NCBI GenBank assembly: GCA_002425305.1
Contig: DILZ01000089.1
Span: forward strand, 7,927-15,866
Length of the DNA: 7,940 nucleotides
DNA from: Ruminococcaceae bacterium UBA5579
GTDB lineage: Bacteria; Bacillota; Clostridia; Oscillospirales; Ruminococcaceae
Reading direction: 5' to 3'
Positions 1-5,262 of this stretch are shown here, piece by piece (positions within the stretch are counted from its first letter, which is position 1; every line of letters starts with the position of its first letter). The position numbers were made by a program, and so were the translations under genes. Below the pieces are notes generated by a model, which worked only from the letters and a program-made list of their open reading frames with translations, was not told the origin of the DNA and made no database searches.

Positions 1-22
1 TAAAGTTTACATTGCCGCGATG
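1..22. repeat. Left arm of a perfect 22-bp inverted repeat
   Basis: Bases 1-22 are the exact reverse complement of bases 309-330, which span the end of fliK and the start of the fliK-flgD gap. The match stops at base 23. It may continue beyond the left edge, which cannot be seen. The arm brings an in-frame stop into fliK, and FliK-like protein sequence starts only at its inner border, so this arm looks like a fold-back artefact at a sequence end rather than native DNA. Confidence 0.95.
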
Positions 23-324
23 TTGGAAAGATCACGGTAAAGCTTGTGAAGGCGGCTGACGGAGCGGTTTCCGTAACGATCGCGGCGGAGAACGCGCACA
101 CACAGCGAGTACTTGAACAGCACAGCGAGCTTATGCAGAACAATCTGCGCAACAGCGGCGTAAATCTCGAGGAATGGCAGACGGTAAACGAAAGCCGGCA
201 GGAAACTTACGCGCAGGACTACAACGGCAGCAGTAAGAACCCTTACTTCCGCCGTGACGACGCGCAGCACACCGACGATGATGACGGCGACAGAACGTTT
301 GCGGATATCATCGCGGCAATGTAA
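22..324 (+). CDS. fliK: Flagellar hook-length control protein FliK, C-terminal fragment (5' end missing)
   Basis: The frame reads VGKITVKLV, then AVSVTIAAENAHTQRVLEQH and a further helix ending near NSGVNLEEW. This matches the C-terminal Flg_hook domain of FliK, in which a conserved L-x-P-x-x-(L/V)-G-x-(V/I)-x-V-x-(L/I) strand precedes a segment about altered or truncated residues and a long helix. After the domain comes a hydrophilic acidic tail (DDDDGD) and the stop at 322-324. FliK is secreted by the flagellar export apparatus, measures the hook and switches export from hook to filament substrates. An in-frame stop sits at 1-3, and the recognisable FliK sequence begins just where a 22-bp inverted-repeat arm ends, so the upstream bases are probably not native. 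A GTG at 46 is only an internal codon that a gene caller could choose. The position directly before flgD supports the assignment. The family call is fairly sure; the true 5' end is not present. Confidence 0.8.
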   Translation, partial: VGKITVKLVKAADGAVSVTIAAENAHTQRVLEQHSELMQNNLRNSGVNLEEWQTVNESRQETYAQDYNGSSKNPYFRRDDAQHTDDDDGDRTFADIIAAM

Positions 325-330
325 ACTTTA
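309..330. repeat. Right arm of the 22-bp inverted repeat (native fliK 3' end)
   Basis: Exact reverse complement of 1-22. This copy encodes the last residues of FliK (IIAAM and the stop) plus six bases of the gap ahead of the flgD ribosome binding site. It fits its context and is therefore the likely original copy. Confidence 0.95.
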
Positions 331-348
331 AGAAAAGGAGGAAGAACA

Positions 349-1128
349 ATGGCAGATAATTTTTTGGACAGTCTTTCAAGCACGTCAACGCTTGACGAGA
401 TAAGAACAAAAACCTATGAGAAGTATAAGGACAAGTTCAAGGATTCGACAGAGGACCTGATAAACTCCGATACGTTCCTAAGCCTTATGGTGGCGGAAAT
501 GACGAACCAGGATCCGCTTGAGCCGACGTCGAACACGGAGTTCATCACACAGCTTGCCGGTTTCTCTCAGCTGAGCTACGCGAGAGATTCAAGCACATAC
601 TCGATGGCGAACTACGCGACTTCTCTGGTAGGCAAGGTAGTCACCGCAACAAAGCCCGACGGCAAAAATCAGATCACCAAAACGGGAGTTGTTGAATCGG
701 TATCGAAAATGGGAAACAGCTATAAGATCGTTATCGGAGGCGAGACGTTCGATATCTCCAAGGTAACGAAGGTTGAGCCGGGCACGGGTGAAAGCGCGGG
801 CACAAGTTCGATAAGCTCCAACGCGCTGGCGGACAGCATCGCAAGAGCTTCCGGAATGATCGGAATGTACGTTACCGCAAAGACGGACGATGGCGTGGCA
901 GTGGGTTGGATCGACACGATCAAGGTGAACGACGGCAAGATCAGCGCGGTTCTCGCAGATCAGGACGGCAATATTGTCGGCACATACAGTCTTGACAAGC
1001 TCACAGAGATCACGGTAGCATCGTTTGGCGTGGATATGCCGGACGGAACGGAAAACAGCACGAACGAGCCCGAAAAATCCGAGGACAACACCGAAAAGGT
1101 AAACGGAGTTGAAGGAACGGGCACATAA
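349..1128 (+). CDS. flgD: Flagellar hook assembly (cap) protein FlgD with two Tudor-like modules
   Basis: FlgD forms the scaffold at the tip of the growing hook on which FlgE subunits assemble, and leaves the structure when the hook is complete. The N-terminal FlgD signature is clear at residues 42-80: TFLSLMVAEMTNQDPLEPTS followed by NTEFITQLAGFSQL, equivalent to the family pattern F-L-x-L-L-x-x-Q-x-x-x-Q-D-P-L-x-P-x-(D/S)-N-x-x-F. A Tudor-like module follows at about residues 93-143 (SLVGKVVTA to ISKVTKVE). A second, similar block is at about 170-222 (MIGMYVTAKT to LDKLTEIT). The last 30 residues are acidic and low in complexity. At 259 aa it is far longer than the Bacillus protein (about 140 aa), and no FnIII-like domain of the enterobacterial type is recognisable. 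The ATG at 349 follows an AGGAGG at 336-341 with a 7-nt spacer. The next gene begins 15 nt after the stop. Confidence 0.93.
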   Translation: MADNFLDSLSSTSTLDEIRTKTYEKYKDKFKDSTEDLINSDTFLSLMVAEMTNQDPLEPTSNTEFITQLAGFSQLSYARDSSTYSMANYATSLVGKVVTATKPDGKNQITKTGVVESVSKMGNSYKIVIGGETFDISKVTKVEPGTGESAGTSSISSNALADSIARASGMIGMYVTAKTDDGVAVGWIDTIKVNDGKISAVLADQDGNIVGTYSLDKLTEITVASFGVDMPDGTENSTNEPEKSEDNTEKVNGVEGTGT

Positions 1129-1143
1129 AGCAAGGAGGCTACA

Positions 1144-1548
1144 ATGCTGATAAGCGAGTATTTAGCGCTTCGCAATCAAATCAGCGTTACCACCGGAAAC
1201 ACGGTCGGCGCGCCTGTGACGAGTTCGCAGGAGGCGAACGGCAGCGGCGAGAGCTTTGCGCAGGCTTTGCAGCAGAAGATCGAGGAAAAGCAAGGCGTGG
1301 AGTTCAGCAAGCACGCGATGCAGCGGCTTTCCGAACGCAGCATAGATATCACCGAGGGCGATACGCTCGAGCGTCTGAACAAGGGCGTGGAGATAGCGGC
1401 GGACAAGGGAAGCGTTGAAACTTTGGTTCTTGTGGACAGGAACGCGTTTGTTGTGAGCGTAAAAAACAACAAAGTCATTACCACCATTCCCCAGGAGGAA
1501 ATGATAGGTAATATTTTCACAAACATAGATTCCACTGTGATAGTGTGA
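1144..1548 (+). CDS. Flagellar operon protein of the TIGR02530 / Flagellar_put family
   Basis: A small (134 aa) soluble protein of a family found almost only in flagellar operons of Firmicutes and relatives, between flgD and flgE, as here. Its biochemical role is not established. The N-terminal 50 residues are variable and rich in Ser, Gly and Gln. The conserved core starts at about residue 53 with FSKHAMQRLSERSIDIT, continues through a helix (LERLNKGVEIAADKGS) and two strands (ETLVLVDRNAFVVSVKNNK), and ends with VITTIP and GNIFTNIDSTVIV, the typical family ending. There is no signal peptide or membrane segment. An AGGAGG at 1133-1138 lies 5 nt before the ATG. The gene is 15 nt downstream of flgD, so the two are surely cotranscribed. 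A hairpin overlaps its stop codon. Confidence 0.88.
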   Translation: MLISEYLALRNQISVTTGNTVGAPVTSSQEANGSGESFAQALQQKIEEKQGVEFSKHAMQRLSERSIDITEGDTLERLNKGVEIAADKGSVETLVLVDRNAFVVSVKNNKVITTIPQEEMIGNIFTNIDSTVIV

Positions 1549-1561
1549 GCTTTGCTCATAC
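1543..1561 (+). promoter_or_regulatory. Stem-loop overlapping the stop codon of the TIGR02530-type gene
   Basis: GTGTGAGC (1543-1550) pairs with GCTCATAC (1554-1561) around a 3-nt TTT loop, giving 8 bp with one G-U pair. No T-run follows, so it is unlikely to be an intrinsic terminator. An mRNA processing or stability role upstream of the abundant flgE message is an inference only. A weaker 7-bp stem (1636-1642 with 1659-1665) lies further down the same leader. Confidence 0.4.
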
Positions 1562-1715
1562 GGTGAACGGACCTTCGGGAATTTACGGCGGCACTTCCGA
1601 ATGAAGAGTCGCAGCAGTGTGATCAATGTAAGAGGAGAATTGCGGACAGAATAACCCTCAATTCTTACTTCTTAAACTTTTAAAATCTTTAATTCTAATT
1701 TGGAGGTCATTTATT
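1549..1715 (+). other. 167-nt non-coding leader ahead of flgE
   Basis: No plausible gene lies here. The stretch holds the hairpin at the upstream stop codon, a second weak inverted repeat (AGAATTG at 1636-1642 and CAATTCT at 1659-1665), and then an A+T-rich run up to the flgE ribosome binding site GGAGG at 1702-1706. TAAAAT (1681-1686) and TTTAAT (1688-1693) resemble -10 boxes, but no credible -35 element sits at the right distance, and no sigma-28-type GCCGATAA box is seen. Confidence 0.5.
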
Positions 1716-3962
1716 ATGGTTAAATCATTATTTACGGGTGTTACAGGTCTTAAGGCTCACCAGCAGAGAATGGATATGATAGGCAACAACATAGCAAACG
1801 TAAACACGGTCGGCTATAAGGCAGACGTAATGACGTTCGCTGATGTTTACTATCAGTCAAAGCGCAACCCTTCCGCGCCGACGGCTACATTGGGCGGCAT
1901 CAACCCCAGACAGGTAGGCTACGGCGTTAAGGTAAGCTCCTGCGAGGCGAACCTCACGCAGTCGGGCTACAACTTCACCGACAGCAAGACCGATATCGCG
2001 CTTGACGGCAGGGGCTTCTTCCAGGTAATGGACGGCGCGGGCAACATCTACTATACAAGAGCGGGCAACTTCAAGTTCGACAGAGCGGGTTACCTTGTAA
2101 ACGCCGACGGTTATCACGTTCTCGGCGTTTCGGGCGAGTGCGACGGCGTTTCGGGCAGCTCCGATATCATCAGAGCCGTTATCCCGAATACCGATAACCA
2201 CGTTTCTTCGGCAACAAAGACAGTCAACGGCACAAATGTTACCGTCAGCGTAACCGCACCGAGCAAGTATACGAATATGTCTGTTGCGTTCAAGAACGCG
2301 GATTTCCCCTATGCTACATATGCAAACGGTCTTCTGACGATATTCTTTAATCAGGATCAGCAGTTTAATTCCAAGGACGAGTTTGACAATGAGATACGGA
2401 AGGCTCTTACTGCGGGCGGCGTGACCCTCCCCAACGATGTTGAGGTAACAATTGATTTCGACCCCATTCCCGATAACACTGTGGCTGTTGCGGCGGCAAA
2501 TAAGGTCGAGGATCTGAGATTCAGCCAGGTAGAATCGACTTGCCGTTTCCACATTTACAAGCCTTCCGCTACGGGCAAGGGCAACGATCACGCTTATATC
2601 GACTTCTCCGTTAATGATAACGCAAACAAGGATACAATAAAGCTCGAGATGTCTACTGACGGAAAAGTCGGTGTTGAATACGCAAACGGCGAATGGACTA
2701 TCAAAATTGCCGACGATACGACCGTTTCGGATATCAATAAAGTGCTGAAAGAGTATTTGGCATTGGACGAACACGCAAATTATCCGCAGCTTTCCTGCAC
2801 AAGTATGCAGATACCCTCGTCGTTCAAGAGAGAGGACGCGATAGCTGCCTTTACCGGCACAGCTCCCGCAGATCCCACGATTAAAGCAGATGACGGCACA
2901 ACGAAATTCAACAACGAAATTAAGATGTACGGTGCGGTTGACGGCAAAACGACAGGTATGTTTGACCTTGGCGTTAAGGTTGCGGGCGAATATGCCAACA
3001 ATTACAGGATACAGTTTGCTTCAAAGTCCGGCTACGGCAACACCACTGCGGCTTGGGAAGAGAACACCCTCACGATCAATGTCTGCGCGGACACTACTAT
3101 TGCGGACATAAACAGAGCTATCAAGAAAGCCGCTAACGGCGATGACAAGAAATTGATCACGTTCTATGACATCAACGGTCTTGATTACGGCAAGCCGATC
3201 GTTACCGATGACCCCGATGTTGAGAACGGAAAGATCATTGAGTATCCTCTGGGTTATACGGCTAAGGCAAAGGCTGCCGACGACGGAACCCTCAGCAATA
3301 TCACCTGGACAGACAGATACGGCAAGACCGTTACTGCTGCGGATGTTGCTGAAAGACTCGGAGTTACCGAAGGCGACCTTGTGGCTGACGGAGCAACTCT
3401 GGACAATATCCCGCCCATATCGAAGGTTCCGGCAGGGGAAGTTGATTTTGAAAAGGTATGGAATGTTGCAACCCGCGACAAGTTCTTCGGCGGCTATCCG
3501 TCAGTAAATCCCAAGGAAGGCGATGATTCGTTCTACACGAAAACGGCAAAGAGCCTCTCCACGTTCAACCTTACGGACGGACGTATCGGCTCGGAGCAGA
3601 CGATGGACGAATTCACCGATTATATGATAGGCTCGGACGGCGTTATCATCGGTCTGCACCCCGTTTACGGCACAATGGTGCTCGGACGCGTGGATATCGC
3701 TACGTTCGATAACCCCAACGGTCTTGAGAAGGTCGGCGGCACTAACTTCCGCGCAACGGTGGCTTCCGGTCCCGCAAGCGTTAAAAAACCCGGCGAGGAC
3801 GGCGCGGCAATGGTAGTTCCCAACGCTCTTGAAATGTCCAACGTAGATCTCGCGGACGAGTTCACGAATATGATAACCACACAGAGAGGTTATCAGGCTA
3901 ACTCCCGTGTAGTTACGGTTTCCGATACTATGATTGAGGAACTTCTCAGCCTTAAGAGGTAA
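1716..3962 (+). CDS. flgE: Flagellar hook protein FlgE, extra-large form
   Basis: FlgE polymerises outside the cell into the hook, the universal joint between rod and filament. The N-terminus (MVKSLFTGVTGLKAHQQRMD, then MIGNNIANVNTVGYKADVMTF) carries the rod/hook signature, with the NNIANVNTVGYK motif at residues 24-35. Residues 94-140 (DIALDGRGFFQV, YYTRAGNFKFDRAGYLVNADGYHVLG) are the conserved D1-type strand region. The C-terminus (LEMSNVDLADEFTNMITTQR, then GYQANSRVVTVSDTMIEELL) is the classic Flg_bbr_C coiled-coil end. At 748 aa it is much longer than the 403-aa Salmonella protein; the extra length sits between about residues 155 and 600. That insert contains three related blocks (about 184-230, 305-347 and 427-472) resembling flagellin/hook IN repeats. 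Five Cys residues are present (76, 142, 276, 361, 457). The start follows GGAGG at 1702-1706 with a 9-nt spacer. FlgG and FlgF share the end domains, but length and the position after flgD favour FlgE. Confidence 0.93.
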   Translation: MVKSLFTGVTGLKAHQQRMDMIGNNIANVNTVGYKADVMTFADVYYQSKRNPSAPTATLGGINPRQVGYGVKVSSCEANLTQSGYNFTDSKTDIALDGRGFFQVMDGAGNIYYTRAGNFKFDRAGYLVNADGYHVLGVSGECDGVSGSSDIIRAVIPNTDNHVSSATKTVNGTNVTVSVTAPSKYTNMSVAFKNADFPYATYANGLLTIFFNQDQQFNSKDEFDNEIRKALTAGGVTLPNDVEVTIDFDPIPDNTVAVAAANKVEDLRFSQVESTCRFHIYKPSATGKGNDHAYIDFSVNDNANKDTIKLEMSTDGKVGVEYANGEWTIKIADDTTVSDINKVLKEYLALDEHANYPQLSCTSMQIPSSFKREDAIAAFTGTAPADPTIKADDGTTKFNNEIKMYGAVDGKTTGMFDLGVKVAGEYANNYRIQFASKSGYGNTTAAWEENTLTINVCADTTIADINRAIKKAANGDDKKLITFYDINGLDYGKPIVTDDPDVENGKIIEYPLGYTAKAKAADDGTLSNITWTDRYGKTVTAADVAERLGVTEGDLVADGATLDNIPPISKVPAGEVDFEKVWNVATRDKFFGGYPSVNPKEGDDSFYTKTAKSLSTFNLTDGRIGSEQTMDEFTDYMIGSDGVIIGLHPVYGTMVLGRVDIATFDNPNGLEKVGGTNFRATVASGPASVKKPGEDGAAMVVPNALEMSNVDLADEFTNMITTQRGYQANSRVVTVSDTMIEELLSLKR
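2265..3131 (+). repeat. Three protein-level repeats in the FlgE central domain
   Basis: Three blocks of the FlgE insert share one pattern: a strand, then YANG or EEN, then (L/W)-T-I-x-(F/I/V), an acidic and Thr-rich turn, (D/E)-(I/F)-(N/D), and a helix. Examples are YANGLLTIFF with EFDNEIRKAL, YANGEWTIKIADDTTVSDIN, and EENTLTINVCADTTIADIN. They lie at 2265-2405, 2628-2756 and 2994-3131. The pattern resembles the Flagellin_IN motif of flagellar axial proteins. The DNA copies are diverged, so the repeats are old or under protein-level selection. Confidence 0.55.
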
Positions 3963-3987
3963 TAAATAACTTTAGTACAATAATTTT

Positions 3988-4027
3988 TCGGAGCGCCGCG
4001 GACCGCGGAGTTCGCGGCAACCTCCGA
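3988..4027 (+). terminator. G+C-rich stem-loop between flgE and flbD (weak terminator or mRNA processing hairpin)
   Basis: An outer 6-bp stem (TCGGAG 3988-3993 with CTCCGA 4022-4027) encloses an inner 6-bp stem (GCCGCG 3995-4000 with CGCGGC 4013-4018), with small bulges and a 12-nt loop. It is followed by a T-rich but interrupted tract (4028-4042). The G+C-rich island stands out against A+T-rich flanks. It could attenuate transcription after the highly expressed flgE or protect the flgE 3' end. Because the T-run is broken, complete termination is doubtful. Confidence 0.45.
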
Positions 4028-4051
4028 TTTGTTATTTGATTTGAGGAAATT

Positions 4052-4273
4052 ATGATTTTTCTTACAAAGCTTGACGGAACGTCATTTATGCTGAACGAGG
4101 ATCTTTTTGAAACAGTAAACGAAACGCCCGATACCGTTATAGTGCTTGAAAACGGGCACAGCTTTATCGTGCGTGAAAGTATGAAGGAGATACAGGCTCT
4201 TATTTTGGAAAATACCAGGAATCATCGCAGGGCAAGACTGCGCGGCCGCCCTAAGGATGAGCCTTTAACATAA
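4052..4273 (+). CDS. flbD: FlbD/SwrD family flagellar protein
   Basis: A 73-aa protein matching the small FlbD family: MIFLTKLDGTSFMLNEDLFE, then TVNETPDTVIVLENGHSFIV and RESMKEIQALIL. The family pattern is M-I-x-(L/V)-T-x-L-(N/D)-G-x-x-(F/Y)-x-(L/V)-N, then E-x-x-P-D-T-x-I-x-L-x-x-G, then a V-(K/R)-E-S helix. The Bacillus member SwrD (YlzI) is encoded right after the hook gene and is required for full flagellar power and swarming. The unrelated Caulobacter transcription factor also named FlbD is not meant. The last 15 residues (RNHRRARLRGR and onward) are strongly basic, a tail beyond the usual end that might bind RNA, nucleic acid or membrane lipid; this is speculation. The start is supported by GAGG at 4043-4046, 5 nt before the ATG. 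Its place just before motA suits a stator-linked role. Confidence 0.9.
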   Translation: MIFLTKLDGTSFMLNEDLFETVNETPDTVIVLENGHSFIVRESMKEIQALILENTRNHRRARLRGRPKDEPLT

Positions 4274-4313
4274 TACGAATAACAAGCAGGAAGCTTATTA
4301 TAAAGTAAGAAAT

Positions 4314-4318
4314 GAGGG
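4314..4318 (+). promoter_or_regulatory. Ribosome binding site that selects the TTG start of motA
   Basis: GAGGG ends 6 nt before the TTG at 4325. The only nearby ATG (4312) overlaps this site and is out of frame with motA, so the TTG is the best start and places the first membrane segment directly at the N-terminus, as expected for MotA. Confidence 0.6.
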
Positions 4319-4324
4319 ATAACG

Positions 4325-5119
4325 TTGAATTTATCACTTATCATAGGTTGGGTGCTGTCTTTTGGATTGGTAGTTTTCGGTATCGTCGTGGATATGAAAA
4401 CGGGATTTAAGGTTGATGTCGGCGGAATGAAAAACTTCATCGACGTTCAGTCGTTGGCAATCACGGTCGGCGGTACGATAGGATGCTTGGTGGCGTCGTT
4501 CCCGATGTCCTACCTCAAAGGGATAGGAAAGCGTTTCGGTATAGCTCTTAAACCCAAGAAGTATGACCCAAAAAAATACATAGATCAGATAGTCGAATAC
4601 GCGCAGGTAGCACGTTCGAGAGGTCTGCTGGCACTTGAAGAAAGCGCGAACCAATGCTCCGATCCTTTTATGAAGTCCGCGCTGATGATGATCGTCGATG
4701 CTAACGACCCGGAAAAGGTTCGCGGTATGCTGGACGATACGATAATGTTTATGTGCGAACGTCACGATCAAGGACGCGCGTTCTTTGAAAAGGGCGTCGG
4801 AATATTCCCTGCGTTCGGAATGTTGGGTACGCTCGTAGGACTTATCAACATGCTTGCGTCGTTGGACCTGTCCAACCCGCAGACTCTTACAACGGGTATG
4901 GCGGTCGCTCTTATCACGACGTTTTACGGCTCGCTGTTCGCAAACGTTGTCTTTGCTCCGTTGGGAATGGCTTTGAAAAACACTCACGAAGACGAGCTAC
5001 TGTGTATGCAGATTATCGAGGAGGGCGTGCTTGCGATAGCGGGCGGCTCTAACCCGCGTTATATACAGGAAAAGCTCGAGTTTATGCTGCCGAAGAGCCA
5101 GCATAGCGAGAAGAAATAA
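4325..5119 (+). CDS. motA: Flagellar motor stator protein MotA (PomA/MotP-like)
   Basis: MotA pentamers surround a MotB dimer in the inner membrane and turn ion flow into torque on FliG. The 264-aa protein has four membrane segments: about residues 3-22, 42-60, 157-180 and 191-214. Between segments 2 and 3 lies the cytoplasmic loop with ARSRGLLALEE (96-106), holding the conserved Arg and Glu that contact FliG charges. Segment 3 reads FPAFGMLGTLVGLINML and segment 4 GMAVALITTFYGSLFANVVF, followed by AP. Pro162 and Pro212 match the two conserved prolines of the family. Thr169 and Thr198/Thr199 lie where sodium-driven stators such as PomA carry threonines, and the segment-4 wording is very close to PomA/MotP. 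Sodium use is an inference. The start is a TTG with GAGGG upstream. motA follows flbD by 51 nt and is followed by a terminator-like hairpin. Confidence 0.94.
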   Translation: MNLSLIIGWVLSFGLVVFGIVVDMKTGFKVDVGGMKNFIDVQSLAITVGGTIGCLVASFPMSYLKGIGKRFGIALKPKKYDPKKYIDQIVEYAQVARSRGLLALEESANQCSDPFMKSALMMIVDANDPEKVRGMLDDTIMFMCERHDQGRAFFEKGVGIFPAFGMLGTLVGLINMLASLDLSNPQTLTTGMAVALITTFYGSLFANVVFAPLGMALKNTHEDELLCMQIIEEGVLAIAGGSNPRYIQEKLEFMLPKSQHSEKK

Positions 5120-5129
5120 GGCTGAAAGC

Positions 5130-5155
5130 TTTGTGCAATTTGCACAAAATTTTTC
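5130..5155 (+). terminator. Putative intrinsic terminator after motA
   Basis: A perfect 8-bp stem (TTTGTGCA at 5130-5137 and TGCACAAA at 5141-5148) with a 3-nt loop is followed by ATTTTTC. It begins 10 nt after the motA stop codon. The stem has only three G-C pairs, so termination may be partial, allowing some read-through to motB. Confidence 0.6.
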
Positions 5156-5194
5156 TGAGATTAAGTTATAATCCGCAAAAGGGAAAAAAAGTAT

Positions 5195-5223
5195 TTGCAA
5201 TTTGTGAGATAATATGTTATAAT
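5195..5223 (+). promoter_or_regulatory. Putative sigma-A promoter upstream of motB
   Basis: TTGCAA (5195-5200, 4 of 6 consensus bases) is followed by exactly 17 nt and a perfect TATAAT (5218-5223), with TGT just before it forming an extended -10 (TGnTATAAT). Transcription would begin near 5230, giving a leader of about 33 nt with the AAGGAG site. It lies downstream of the terminator-like hairpin, suggesting motB, fliM and fliY can be expressed as a separate unit. This is a sequence match only. Confidence 0.65.
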
Positions 5224-5262
5224 TATTTAATGGTAGTTATTTTGTGAAAGGAGCGACCGAAT

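Noticed and set aside
46..324. GTG at 46 as the true start of a short gene
   Set aside because: The same frame already encodes the conserved FliK strand VGKITVKL upstream of 46 and no ribosome binding site precedes the GTG, so it is an internal codon.
1..330. Invertible DNA segment bounded by the 22-bp inverted repeat
   Set aside because: Inversion would break the end of fliK in either state, no recombinase gene is nearby, and one arm lies at the very edge where fold-back artefacts occur.
1162..1626. Open frame on the - strand over the TIGR02530-type gene and the following leader
   Set aside because: No family resemblance and no ribosome binding site; the + strand gene has a strong site and the conserved family ending.
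1549..1715. Sigma-28 (flagellar) promoter before flgE
   Set aside because: TAAA-like bases occur in the A+T-rich leader, but there is no GCCGATAA-type -10 box at a suitable distance.
1857..2774. Long open frame on the - strand within flgE
   Set aside because: Its translation has no recognisable domain, and the + strand frame has unmistakable FlgE end domains; it is a shadow of the codon pattern.
3166..3507. Second + strand open frame inside flgE, as a sign of a frameshift or overlapping gene
   Set aside because: The flgE frame is continuous through this stretch with repeat and hook-like sequence on both sides; the alternative frame shows no domain.
4334..4987. Open frame on the - strand opposite motA
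   Set aside because: Rich in Arg and His with no domain, and fully overlapped by a clear MotA.
5167..5172. A second perfect TATAAT upstream of motB
   Set aside because: No -35-like hexamer lies 16 to 18 nt upstream; the nearest TTGCAC is 21 nt away and inside the terminator hairpin. The box at 5218-5223 is much better placed.
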